Source: a bacterium
GTDB taxonomy: Bacteria > Patescibacteriota > Minisyncoccia > UBA6257 > JAGOQP01
Direction of reading: 5' to 3'
Length of the DNA: 45,277 nt
Assembly: GCA_021814695.1 (NCBI GenBank)
Contig: JAKAHY010000001.1
Span: 1-45,277, forward strand
Of this stretch, positions 35,171 through 44,769 are shown in pieces (the stretch's first letter is position 1; each line of letters opens with the position of its first letter). The position numbers and the translations under genes are program-made. The notes under the pieces are model-generated. The model searched no databases. It was not told the origin of the DNA and worked only from the letters and a program-made list of their open reading frames with translations.

Positions 35171-37003
35171 GTGAAGCGGACGGTTCTGATTCCGGCCATT
35201 TTTGTCGTTCTTACTCTAGGACTTGCTCTCAATGTGAGTGCTAAAGTTTCTTATTGGAAGGCGGATGAAGTCAAAGCCGGCATGAAAGGATACGGATACA
35301 CGGTCTTTAACGGACATGATCGGGAAAAGTTCTATTTCAGGGTAACGGGACTTCAGGATACGGACAAAGGTGTCCAGTTCCTGGTTTCTGTTTGGAAAGA
35401 CGTCAAAGGCAAGGCCGTTCCGTTCAATATCGCATCGGGAATGTCCGGATCTCCGCTCTATATCAATGGAAAGCTTGCCGCGGCAATTGCTTCCGGATGG
35501 GAAACTGCGACCTCCGAGGGGACGGCCAGACCATTCCAGTTTATGTACGACGAAGCGGAACGCGCTATGCGTTTTCGTTCCATGTATCATGGAATTAAGC
35601 GCACGTTTTTCGACTCGATGTATTCGAATAACAGGAGATTGGGACCCGGATCCAGTATCAAAATAGGATATGTTACGGGTGACCAGGCGCTTTCGGATTA
35701 TTCCATGGGAACCGTTACGGCAGTTGACGAAGAAGACGGGACTATATTTGCGCTGGGACATACTCTTAGTACATCTTTCCGGAAAGACGCACCCAACGGA
35801 CCGGTATCGTACACGGCGTGGGAAGGCGGCGTAGCCGGGACTGTGAACGATGTCGGAGAAAAGGTTCCCGCATGGGATGCGACAAAGGGGGAACGCGCGC
35901 GGATTTGGTTTAACGGAGTTCACGGAGTTTACGGAACTTTAGACGAAATTGCCGAAGAAATTCCGTTTGTTATCGAGCTTGAGTCTTCGGGATATCATAA
36001 AAAAATCGAGTTGGGGATTCCTTATGGTACGACAACTTTGGGTTTTGCCCAGGTGGCAGTCGAGCGTTTTCTCGATACGTACGTGGAATCACTCGGAGAA
36101 ATTACCGTAGACGTCGATGGTTTTATAGACCTTGACGGCGGTCAGAAAATTCCGATTACCGAAAGATTTTCCCATTCAACTCTCGATTCGGATCCGTTCT
36201 CGAGTATTTTTCTCAAGAGAACCTATTTTTTCGGAAGTTTTTCCCAGATTCTTCTTGCCGACAACCACATAAGGTTTTCTGGATTGAAACTGATGTTCCG
36301 CGTGCAGCCATTGGGTCCGATTCTTACAATCCACAATGTCGTCGTTTTAAAACGGGTTGTAGCTCCCGGGGAGTTGTTGAACGTTGCCGTTCAGATTACC
36401 GAAAAAGGCAATCTCAAGACATCAGCCCGCAGATATGAACCTGTGATTTCCATCCCTATACCGGAAGATACAATTCCGGGTAATGGAAGGGTGATTGTAG
36501 AAACGGGAGAAAAATTCGTTAACAGAACGCAAGAAGCGGTATTACCGCCGGCAAATATTAACGGTCTTGTCAGAAACATTGTCCTCAACAACAGAAATAA
36601 CGCATCTTTTTACATTACGATTCTTGTGCCAAACAAAAGAGACGGGGTAAAAATGGATCGTATTGAAAAAGAAAACAAGGGCGATGTATGGCGCAAGCTT
36701 GGACCGGGTGAAACTCTCTTTGGCGGGTCTTGGAACGCACTGTCACCAATATGTATGGCGGCGCCATTGCCGGATGCAGTTATCATTTCCGATGACGACT
36801 CTGGTCGATACGGAATCAATTTTCAAATCGAACCGGTTCGGCGTACGGACTTTGGTCCGCTCGTCGATATCTTTCAATGGGTATTCTGGACCGTAGCAGC
36901 TTTCATGTTTCTTCTGTTTTCCAATTTCGTAGCCACAAAATATCATCGGCAGATTGACGGATTATGGGAGCGTGTTTCGCGAAAACTTCGGGGACTTAAG
37001 TAA
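35171..37003 (+). CDS. SpoIVB (S55)-like serine peptidase domain protein, signal peptide and C-terminal TM
   Basis: GTG start with SD AGGAGG; IASGMSGSPLYINGKLAAAIASG; FALGHTL. Confidence 0.7.
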   Translation: MKRTVLIPAIFVVLTLGLALNVSAKVSYWKADEVKAGMKGYGYTVFNGHDREKFYFRVTGLQDTDKGVQFLVSVWKDVKGKAVPFNIASGMSGSPLYINGKLAAAIASGWETATSEGTARPFQFMYDEAERAMRFRSMYHGIKRTFFDSMYSNNRRLGPGSSIKIGYVTGDQALSDYSMGTVTAVDEEDGTIFALGHTLSTSFRKDAPNGPVSYTAWEGGVAGTVNDVGEKVPAWDATKGERARIWFNGVHGVYGTLDEIAEEIPFVIELESSGYHKKIELGIPYGTTTLGFAQVAVERFLDTYVESLGEITVDVDGFIDLDGGQKIPITERFSHSTLDSDPFSSIFLKRTYFFGSFSQILLADNHIRFSGLKLMFRVQPLGPILTIHNVVVLKRVVAPGELLNVAVQITEKGNLKTSARRYEPVISIPIPEDTIPGNGRVIVETGEKFVNRTQEAVLPPANINGLVRNIVLNNRNNASFYITILVPNKRDGVKMDRIEKENKGDVWRKLGPGETLFGGSWNALSPICMAAPLPDAVIISDDDSGRYGINFQIEPVRRTDFGPLVDIFQWVFWTVAAFMFLLFSNFVATKYHRQIDGLWERVSRKLRGLK

Positions 37004-37037
37004 CTGTAAGAAAATATCAGGATGTTCGTTGGTGCCC

Positions 37038-37058
37038 GCCATTGGGGCATCTTTTTTA
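37038..37058 (+). terminator. terminator after the S55-like gene
   Basis: TGCCCgccattgGGGCA followed by tcTTTTTT. Confidence 0.7.
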
Positions 37059-37103
37059 TAGTCTCATTTACAAAAGGCCTTATTTTGGAATAAACTGACT
37101 ACT

Positions 37104-38114
37104 ATGAAATTAAGCATCGGAATTGTCGGGTTGCCGAACGTAGGGAAATCAACGCTATTTAAGGCGCTCACTAAAAACGATATTTTAATAGCCAATTATC
37201 CGTTTGCTACAATCGACCCGAATGTGGGAGTTGTGGCCGTGCCTGACGAACGGTTGGATATCCTGGAAAAATTAAGTAAGTCGGCAAAAAAGATTCCGGC
37301 CGTCGTTGAATTTTATGACATTGCCGGACTCGTGAAGGGAGCAAGCGAAGGACAGGGACTTGGAAACCAGTTTTTGTCGCATATCAGGGAAACGGATGCA
37401 GTTGTACAGGTAGTGCGTTGTTTCGGGGCCGGTGAAGTCATTCACGTTGAAAACACGATAGATCCTTCACGTGATATTGATACCATCAATACCGAACTTG
37501 CGTTGCGGGATTTGGATACTGTCCAAAAAAGAATCGGAAAACTGGAAGGTGAAGCGAGAACGGGAGATAAATCCAAAATAAAAGAATTGGAGCTGATAAG
37601 ACAACTGGAAAAACAGCTTTCGGAAAACAAACCGTTGTATTTTCTTGGAAAAGAGATTACCGACAATCCTGTAGTAAAATCGCTTAATCTTTTGACCGCA
37701 AAACCTCAGATATTTTTATTAAACGGAAAACCGGAAGACGTGTCACAGGAGATAAAAAAAAGAATAAATGAAGATCTCAAGGCCGAATATATAATTTCCG
37801 ATTTAGGAGTTGAGCCGGATTTGGCTGGATTGATAAAAAAGGCCTATGAAATCTTGAATCTGATAAGCTTTTTTACTACCGGTGAAGACGAGACCCGAGC
37901 CTGGACTATAATCAACGGCTGGAAAGCTCCTCAAGCAGCCGGAACCATCCATACGGATTTTGAAAATAAGTTTATAAGGGCAGAAGTGGTGTTTTGGAAA
38001 GATTTGGCCGATGCCGGAGGTTGGCCGCAAGCAAAACAAAAAGGCAAGATTCGATTGGAGGGAAAAGATTATGTTGTTAAGGACGGCGATGTTATGGTTA
38101 TCAGGCACGGATAA
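37104..38114 (+). CDS. ychF: redox-regulated/Obg-like ATPase YchF
   Basis: GIVGLPNVGKSTLFKALT; NYPFATIDPNVGVV; DIAGLVKGASEGQGLGNQFL. Confidence 0.97.
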   Translation: MKLSIGIVGLPNVGKSTLFKALTKNDILIANYPFATIDPNVGVVAVPDERLDILEKLSKSAKKIPAVVEFYDIAGLVKGASEGQGLGNQFLSHIRETDAVVQVVRCFGAGEVIHVENTIDPSRDIDTINTELALRDLDTVQKRIGKLEGEARTGDKSKIKELELIRQLEKQLSENKPLYFLGKEITDNPVVKSLNLLTAKPQIFLLNGKPEDVSQEIKKRINEDLKAEYIISDLGVEPDLAGLIKKAYEILNLISFFTTGEDETRAWTIINGWKAPQAAGTIHTDFENKFIRAEVVFWKDLADAGGWPQAKQKGKIRLEGKDYVVKDGDVMVIRHG

Positions 38115-38147
38115 AATTATAAAAAATAAGACCTATATTAATAGACT

Positions 38148-38441
38148 ATGGAAAAACTATCGGGATTTGGAAAACGTTTTACCGGTATGGCGGAAATAGA
38201 TCCCAAATATGATAATGATGAGCTTAGCCGGTACGAGATAGAAATATTAAAATCTTTTAAAGCCGGAGATTCGGTTGTCTTTAAACTTGAAGATGGGACT
38301 GTTGAGGATGGATGGATTTACTCCAGAACGGCATATAACGACAAAGATCAACTGACGGTTGTCGTTATGAACGAAAAAGACAGGGGCCAGCAAAAATATG
38401 TACGGCCAAAGAAATTTTTGGAATGGCAGAAAGGATTATAA
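38148..38441 (+). CDS. hypothetical protein
   Basis: 97 aa ORF in good context after ychF. Confidence 0.7.
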   Translation: MEKLSGFGKRFTGMAEIDPKYDNDELSRYEIEILKSFKAGDSVVFKLEDGTVEDGWIYSRTAYNDKDQLTVVVMNEKDRGQQKYVRPKKFLEWQKGL

Positions 38442-38457
38442 CAAAACCGCTTTTTTA

Positions 38458-39993
38458 TTAACTTTTTTGTTCCGGTTCCAAATAAAATATGATTGCGTTT
38501 TTGTCGGTGATTGAGGGCTCCTTATCCGGAGATATATAGTGTATGTTTTTTTCCGCCTGCTTATCGGCAGTGAATGTGTCGGTAATAAACATTATTGTCT
38601 GAGAAGGCATGGGAATTCCTCTGACCAAAACTCCTCCGGCATTTACAACGACATACTTGGGTATTACGGGTGATATGGCATTCAGTTGCCTCCCTATCTC
38701 AACATATTTTTGGTCAAACGCATCGGCAACATTGGGATTTTGAGCCCAAAGAACAAAATATTGGCAATATACCTGAACCATCAGGCTAATTCCGATAATT
38801 ACCAGAGAAACATAAAGCGCCTTGGGTCTGATGCGGTCGGAAATGGACGAGATAACATCAAAGGCTCCCATACCGGCCAGCATAAACACGGGCGGAACCA
38901 TTAGTAATGAACGCAATGCATGGGGGATTCCTTCGTCGGAAATTACAACCGGAAGCATTGCAACGGCAATCCAAATAATACTTATAATCCATAAAACATC
39001 CTGATCTTCATGATGGATTTTTTTTATCATTCTTCGGAACATTTGGACGGCCCCCGAAATAATTCCGATAATGAAAAATATTCCTACAAACCAATAAATC
39101 TCGGGTGACCCGGAATAATTATGGCGCCAGTTGCCGTCTCCGCGGATATCAAACATCCCGATTGTTTTTGCTACATTACTCAAAAGATTGTAAATAGGGT
39201 GTGGCGTTGAGAAAATAGAAAGCTGTGATGTCCGTCCGAAAAAATCACCGGGGTTTTTCAGGAAATAAATTCCCAGCGGTGAAAATACCGCAAGCGAAAC
39301 TAAAACGAAAACAACAAACGACAAGATTATTTTTTTTGAATTAGGTCTGTACAAAAACCAATATAAAGCATAGATAAAAATCATAATTATGGGGGTGGCC
39401 CTATAAGCTATGTAAGAGTGCATTCCAAGGCCATAAACCGCTCCGGCTAGAGCGCTTATCCAAAGCAATGTTTTTGTTTTAATTTCCGGTTCTCTGAGTT
39501 TTTCGAGGGCGCAGATTATCAGGTATGCGCCCCAAATCATAAATGCGGGCGCCATTATGGCGCGGAAGCCTATTCTGGAAAAATTAATATGCCAGAAACT
39601 GGTGGCTGTAAAAAACGCCGATAAAAAAGCCAGAAAATCGGCATACAAATGGCGCTTGAATATTTTTTTAACAAAAAGATATATTCCAATAACCGTCAGA
39701 ATGCCGAAAAAGGCGCTCAACGACCTTAAAACCCAAGGTTCGTTGGCGTTGGAAATTTTAAGAAAAAGCGCCTGAATGTTTATAAATAATCCTTCGCGGC
39801 CATTGTTTTCCGGATAAAATACTTTGTAATTTCCGGTACTGGCGGCCTCAAGGGCGTTATTGCCGTTGATGGCTTCGTCGGGATACAGTCCCGGTGGCGT
39901 TGTGCCTAAATTGAAGAAGCGAAAGAAGATTGCTATAATTATTACAATAATCAGTCCGTATCTGGAGAAGAAGGAAAAAAATTTTTCATTCAT
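38458..39993 (-). CDS. multi-TM glycosyltransferase (GT39/GT83-like)
   Basis: 511 aa; GLYPDEAINGNNALEA...FYPENNGREGLFINIQALFL; many TMs. Confidence 0.8.
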   Translation of the reverse strand: MNEKFFSFFSRYGLIIVIIIAIFFRFFNLGTTPPGLYPDEAINGNNALEAASTGNYKVFYPENNGREGLFINIQALFLKISNANEPWVLRSLSAFFGILTVIGIYLFVKKIFKRHLYADFLAFLSAFFTATSFWHINFSRIGFRAIMAPAFMIWGAYLIICALEKLREPEIKTKTLLWISALAGAVYGLGMHSYIAYRATPIIMIFIYALYWFLYRPNSKKIILSFVVFVLVSLAVFSPLGIYFLKNPGDFFGRTSQLSIFSTPHPIYNLLSNVAKTIGMFDIRGDGNWRHNYSGSPEIYWFVGIFFIIGIISGAVQMFRRMIKKIHHEDQDVLWIISIIWIAVAMLPVVISDEGIPHALRSLLMVPPVFMLAGMGAFDVISSISDRIRPKALYVSLVIIGISLMVQVYCQYFVLWAQNPNVADAFDQKYVEIGRQLNAISPVIPKYVVVNAGGVLVRGIPMPSQTIMFITDTFTADKQAEKNIHYISPDKEPSITDKNAIIFYLEPEQKS

Positions 39994-39998
39994 AATAT

Positions 39999-40394
39999 AT
40001 GGATCAAAATATAATTCATAATATCAATTATCCCGAATTGGCTCAAGAAGTTAAAGAACGCAAGGAAAAAGCGCCGGAAGTTTCGCACAAAGAAATTGTT
40101 TCTACAATAATCGCCGAAAAAAGAACACAATTTCAACCAACGCCTCAGGCTCCGTCTCCGATTGCTCCACAGCCTCAAGCCGCGGATAAACCTGGAGTTC
40201 TTCCGGCTTATGCCCAAAAGGAAGACCCGGCGGTAAAAAACGTGATTGAACATCTTGTTACTCTTACACTGCAGAAGGGTATAGATGAGGGTATAACCTA
40301 CGCCCAAAAGGAAGACCCGTTCATTTTGGATACATATCACGATGCTTTGTCGGATGTATTACTCGATGAAATGAAAAAAAGGAAACTTTTGTAA
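39999..40394 (+). CDS. hypothetical protein with duplicated YAQKEDP motif
   Basis: 131 aa; abuts the TraD-like gene. Confidence 0.75.
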   Translation: MDQNIIHNINYPELAQEVKERKEKAPEVSHKEIVSTIIAEKRTQFQPTPQAPSPIAPQPQAADKPGVLPAYAQKEDPAVKNVIEHLVTLTLQKGIDEGITYAQKEDPFILDTYHDALSDVLLDEMKKRKLL

Positions 40395-40396
40395 AG

Positions 40397-42778
40397 ATGC
40401 AGAGCATATTAATAACAGCCAGTATCGTTGTTGCCTTAGCCGCTATTGTCGGTACTTTTTGGTACATATTAAGAAGCCAAAGGCGGGAGAGAATCCGAAA
40501 GTCTCTTAATTCAAAATTATTGCTCATCCGTCTTCCTCAACAGCAGATGACCTCCAAGGAAGGACAGAAAGCAACCGGTGTTGCCGGCTTTAAGGACGAA
40601 ATCAATATGTCCGAACAGCTTTTTAGTATTTTGACTTCCGGCAAAGAAGCGGTGACGTTTGAGGTGGCGGTTCATCACGTCGGAGAAGAAATTCATTTTT
40701 ATGTTTCGGTTCCGGAAAAAATGGTTCAGTTTGTCAGCCGTCAAATTGAGGGATTGTTTAAAGATGCTCAAGTTACTCCGATTTCGGAATACAATATTTT
40801 CCAACCCAACGGAATTAATGCGGGTTTTTATTTAGCGCAGGACAACCATTATGCTTTGCCCCTAAGAACTTATCTTGAATCGGAAATAGATACTTTTTCT
40901 CCGATAGTCAGCGGACTTTCCAAAATAAGCGAAATCGGAGAAGGCGCAGCGCTGCAGATAATAATCAAACCGGCTCCGGAAAATTACAAAAAGACTATTT
41001 TTTCTATTATTAACGAACTCAGAAAAGGTGAGCCATTCAAAAAAGTTGCTTCAAAATATTTTATAAACATCAAAGCTTGGGGAGATCTGCTTAAGGAACC
41101 GAAACCGGAGGATAAAAATAAGCCATCAATAGTGGATGAGGAATCCATAAAATCCCTTGAGAAAAAAGTTTCAAAGCCGTTGGTAAAGGTGAATTTCAGA
41201 GTTTTAATCTCGTCACTTAACCAATTTCAGACTGAAATGCTTTTGGATTCTATCGGAGGCTCCTTTGGCCAATTTGAAGCTCCTCTAAAAAATAAGCTGA
41301 AAATAGTTAAAATTAAGAATTTTCAGAAATTTGCCTACCAATTTTCGTTCCGTGAATACGACGAATCCCAGACGATGATATTAAACACCGAAGAGCTGGC
41401 GGGCCTGTTTCATTTACCGACAACCTCAACTCTTTCTCCCAAAATAAAGTGGATTAAATCCAAAGAATCGCCTCCGCCGGCCGATCTGCCGGCAAATGGT
41501 ACACCTATCGGAGAAAGCGTTTTTAGGGGTGAAATTAAACCGGTTTACATAGGTGAAGATGACAGAAGAAGGCATGTATATACCATCGGTCAGACGGGCG
41601 TCGGTAAAACATCGATGATGATAAACATGATTCTTGACGATATTAAAAAAGGCAAGGGTGTCTGTTATATCGATCCGCACGGAGATGCTATAGATACGAT
41701 ATCGGGGCTTATTCCCAAAGAAAGGCTAAATGACGTCATTCTTTTTGATCCGGGATATACAAAAAAACCGCTGGGGTTAAACATGCTTGAATACGATTTT
41801 GATCGCCCGGAGGAAAAGACGTTTATTGTAAATGAAATCCAAGGGATTTTTAACCGACTGTTTTTGGCCGAGACTATGGGCCCGATGTTCGAGCAGTATA
41901 TGAGAAATGCTCTGCTGCTTTTAATGGAAGATGCCAAAAACGAACCGGCCACTTTTATAGAAGTGCCCAGAATCTTTACCGATGAAGACTTTCGCCAGAG
42001 AAAAATAGAACGCATTACCAATCCGGTTGTTATAGACTTTTGGACAAAAGAAGCGGTTAAAGTTGGAGGAGAAGCGTCGCTTGCGAATATGGCTCCTTAT
42101 ATCACTTCCAAATTCAACAATTTTATTGCCAACGATTATATGCGGCCAATTATCGGACAGGCGAAATCCGCATTTAATTTCAGGCAGGTTATGGATGAAG
42201 GTAAAATTCTTCTGGTTAATCTTTCCAAGGGGAAAATAGGGGATATCAACGCCAATCTTTTGGGAATGATTATAACCGGCAAGCTTTTGATGTCCGCTTT
42301 GTCCCGGGTGGACATTGAGCAATCCAAACGGCGCGATTTTTATCTTTATATCGATGAGTTCCAAAACTTTACCACCGATTCCATCTCCACGATTCTTTCC
42401 GAGGCCCGCAAATACAGATTGAATCTGACGATAGCCCACCAATTTATTGCCCAGTTGGACGAGAAAATCAGGGATTCGGTATTTGGTAACGTCGGCTCAA
42501 TGGTCGCATTCAGAGTAGGAGCGCAAGACGCCGAATTTTTGATAAAACAGTTTGAGCCGATATTTTCGCAATCGGACTTGATGAATATCGATAACTTTAA
42601 TGCTTATGCCAAGATACTCATAAATAATCAAACGTCGCGTCCGTTTAATATCCGCATGGTCAGATATCCGGCTGCGGATATCTCACTGACTCAACATGTA
42701 AAGGAATTATCATTTACTAAATTCGGTCGTGACAGAGAAGAGGTGGAAAAAGAAATTCTTACTAGCCTTAGATCTTAA
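40397..42778 (+). CDS. type IV secretion/conjugation TraD/TraG-like ATPase (DUF87-like)
   Basis: TIGQTGVGKTSMM Walker A; CYIDPHGD; LYIDEFQNF Walker B; SEARKYRLNLTIAHQF; N-terminal TM. Confidence 0.88.
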   Translation: MQSILITASIVVALAAIVGTFWYILRSQRRERIRKSLNSKLLLIRLPQQQMTSKEGQKATGVAGFKDEINMSEQLFSILTSGKEAVTFEVAVHHVGEEIHFYVSVPEKMVQFVSRQIEGLFKDAQVTPISEYNIFQPNGINAGFYLAQDNHYALPLRTYLESEIDTFSPIVSGLSKISEIGEGAALQIIIKPAPENYKKTIFSIINELRKGEPFKKVASKYFINIKAWGDLLKEPKPEDKNKPSIVDEESIKSLEKKVSKPLVKVNFRVLISSLNQFQTEMLLDSIGGSFGQFEAPLKNKLKIVKIKNFQKFAYQFSFREYDESQTMILNTEELAGLFHLPTTSTLSPKIKWIKSKESPPPADLPANGTPIGESVFRGEIKPVYIGEDDRRRHVYTIGQTGVGKTSMMINMILDDIKKGKGVCYIDPHGDAIDTISGLIPKERLNDVILFDPGYTKKPLGLNMLEYDFDRPEEKTFIVNEIQGIFNRLFLAETMGPMFEQYMRNALLLLMEDAKNEPATFIEVPRIFTDEDFRQRKIERITNPVVIDFWTKEAVKVGGEASLANMAPYITSKFNNFIANDYMRPIIGQAKSAFNFRQVMDEGKILLVNLSKGKIGDINANLLGMIITGKLLMSALSRVDIEQSKRRDFYLYIDEFQNFTTDSISTILSEARKYRLNLTIAHQFIAQLDEKIRDSVFGNVGSMVAFRVGAQDAEFLIKQFEPIFSQSDLMNIDNFNAYAKILINNQTSRPFNIRMVRYPAADISLTQHVKELSFTKFGRDREEVEKEILTSLRS

Positions 42779-42779
42779 T

Positions 42780-43118
42780 ATGTGGATTGTCCCATTGTCG
42801 TTGCTGATTGCATTCGAAATATTTGCCGATATCTTAGCAAAAGAATGGTCTCTAAAATCCAGGCCAATTTTTTGGATAGGCGCGATTGTGGCATATATAA
42901 TCGCCAATTCTTTTTGGCTATATGCTATAAAAAACGGTTCAGGACTAGCCAGAGGAGCCACTATATTTTCGGTAGCTTCAGCCATATTTGCCATTATTAT
43001 TGGAGCGATTTTTTACAGAGAAAACATTACCCAGATTCAATGGATTGGTATGTTTGTAGGTGTTATGGCGCTCATTCTTATATTTTGGACTGACTTGCAA
43101 AATGTATTTTTTTCTTGA
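42780..43118 (+). CDS. four-TM SMR/EamA-like small transporter
   Basis: 112 aa; IFSVASAIFAIIIGAIFYRENITQIQWIGMFVGVMALILI. Confidence 0.75.
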   Translation: MWIVPLSLLIAFEIFADILAKEWSLKSRPIFWIGAIVAYIIANSFWLYAIKNGSGLARGATIFSVASAIFAIIIGAIFYRENITQIQWIGMFVGVMALILIFWTDLQNVFFS

Positions 43119-43152
43119 TTTTTTATCGGTTTGAAAGTAAAGTTTTATCGTT

Positions 43153-43225
43153 GCCAATGTAGCTCAGCTGGTAGAGCAACGCTTTCGTAAAGCGTGGGTC
43201 GCCGGTTCGATTCCGGCCATTGGCT
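43153..43225 (+). tRNA. tRNA-Thr (anticodon CGU)
   Basis: GCCAATG...CATTGGC acceptor, ACGCT-TTCGTAA-AGCGT anticodon arm, GCCGG-TTCGATT-CCGGC T arm; no encoded CCA. Confidence 0.95.
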
Positions 43226-43387
43226 CAAAGATTAAATATAAATAAGTCAGTAAGCGGCACAAAATGCCGCTTACTTTACTTTTTTTCGTGATTTCAAGCC
43301 AGCAGTGATTAGGGAATAAATTATTCACAAAATTTGGCGTTGTGTAATTGTAAAAATAATTGTTTTCTGGAAATACAAATTGCATTA

Positions 43388-43416
43388 TTGATATAAGCTG
43401 ATTTGTGTATTATTAT
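43388..43416 (+). promoter_or_regulatory. sigma70-type promoter
   Basis: TTGATA -17 nt- TATTAT. Confidence 0.65.
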
Positions 43417-43449
43417 ATTTTTCGGAACTCAAAACAGAAGGGAGATGGC

Positions 43450-43626
43450 ATGACAAAGACTGCAAAACTGGTTTATGTGTGGACGGGATGGGTGTTGGCG
43501 GCTTATGTCGCCTGGACCAGAACCGAAAGCGCTGATATTTTAATCGGCATGGTCGGCATCGGTCTAATATTCGGATTTTTGGCATCCCTAGACATTATCA
43601 GGGAGGTCGAGAGCGGTTTGCAGTGA
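43450..43626 (+). CDS. small two-TM membrane protein
   Basis: 58 aa from ATG 43450, SD AAGGGAG; MTKTAKLVYVWTGWVLAAYVAWTR... Confidence 0.7.
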   Translation: MTKTAKLVYVWTGWVLAAYVAWTRTESADILIGMVGIGLIFGFLASLDIIREVESGLQ

Positions 43627-43665
43627 ACCGCTCATTTTTTACTTAATTTTGTGTATAATAAATCA

Positions 43666-43698
43666 AATATGCTTCAAAAAGAGTACGAAATAAAAGTT
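43666..43698 (+). repeat. 33-bp direct repeat copy 1 (duplicated prfB 5' end)
   Basis: AATATGCTTCAAAAAGAGTACGAAATAAAAGTT. Confidence 0.97.
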
Positions 43699-44718
43699 GT
43701 TGGAGAAAGTCGGGAGCCGGAGGAAAAATCTACAGAAACTGCCGATAGTTTTGGGGTGGAAACGATTGATAGTTCAGAATCAGAGAGTGTTCTTGAAAAA
43801 ACTGAAATACACGGGGGTGAGTTTATGGGAAAAACTTTGACTACGGATGTGTTTAAGAGTGAAGGGATGACCCCAAAATATAAAATCCGCATTGGTGACT
43901 CCGTGATTTATTTGCCGTCTTCAGCATATGATCTAGGACGCGGCCGAATTGCGATTATAGGATATGTAAAAAAAGACGGAGTAATAACTGCGCGCTCATA
44001 TTATCGAAGCAATTCTCAAGGGGTGTGGCGTTATCTTCCGGATTACAGAATGGGTGGTGATAGCGATGTGCGTTGGTATGGCAAGGGATATGGCGAAGAA
44101 AGCATTACATTGCCGGCTATGTTACAAAAAGCTCTTTCGGACATTACATCCAGTGGTAATTTGGTTTCGGAACCCAAAGAAAATCCGAATTATATTTTTG
44201 CCGGAACTGCAAATCAAATTGGGTTGGGAGGTGATTATTATAAAGAAATTGATAGAGAGCCGAAAAAGTTAGACAGAAAATTATATACTGATAATAATTA
44301 TGGGAGAAAGATGCGTCCAGAGAACATCGTTTTGACAGCAGAACAATCTCCAGATTTTTCCAGACTCCTGATGAGTTGGAAGCAAAAAACGAATATTTAC
44401 GGAGATATATCAGTTGAGGCTTTTCCATCTAAAGACGGAAAGCTTATGTTTATGTTTTGTAAGGATTCTGATGGAAGGATTTGGATAGGAGGAATTGAAG
44501 ATAACAGTAAAATACAATCAACTGGACTAAGAAAATCATGGATAAGCGACGTGGATTTGATGACTCCCGCTTACGAATATCCTCAGCAGGATGGAGGGTA
44601 TGGAAATGTATTGATGAGAAACGGCCACTATGTGGATATGTCTGAAAACTATTTAAATAAAATCCCCGTCATTCGGGAATATGCCGAATATAATGCCAAG
44701 CGACAAGAAAAGTCATAA
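43669..44718 (+). CDS. hypothetical protein starting with the prfB N-terminal decapeptide
   Basis: MLQKEYEIKV|VGESREPEEKS...; -10 TATAAT at 43654-43659, 9 nt before the ATG. Confidence 0.8.
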   Translation: MLQKEYEIKVVGESREPEEKSTETADSFGVETIDSSESESVLEKTEIHGGEFMGKTLTTDVFKSEGMTPKYKIRIGDSVIYLPSSAYDLGRGRIAIIGYVKKDGVITARSYYRSNSQGVWRYLPDYRMGGDSDVRWYGKGYGEESITLPAMLQKALSDITSSGNLVSEPKENPNYIFAGTANQIGLGGDYYKEIDREPKKLDRKLYTDNNYGRKMRPENIVLTAEQSPDFSRLLMSWKQKTNIYGDISVEAFPSKDGKLMFMFCKDSDGRIWIGGIEDNSKIQSTGLRKSWISDVDLMTPAYEYPQQDGGYGNVLMRNGHYVDMSENYLNKIPVIREYAEYNAKRQEKS

Positions 44719-44736
44719 ATTGAAAATTAGTACAAG

Positions 44737-44769
44737 AATATGCTTCAAAAAGAGTACGAAATAAAAGTT
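44737..44769 (+). repeat. 33-bp direct repeat copy 2 (native prfB 5' end)
   Basis: Identical to 43666..43698. Confidence 0.97.

Noticed and set aside
35216-35923. 235-aa minus-strand ORF
   Set aside because: Fully antisense to the S55-like gene; no SD and no recognisable motif.
43164-43385. Minus-strand 73-aa ORF (...MAGIEPATHALRKRCSTS)
   Set aside because: Antisense to tRNA-Thr; this peptide is a familiar spurious translation of tRNA loci.
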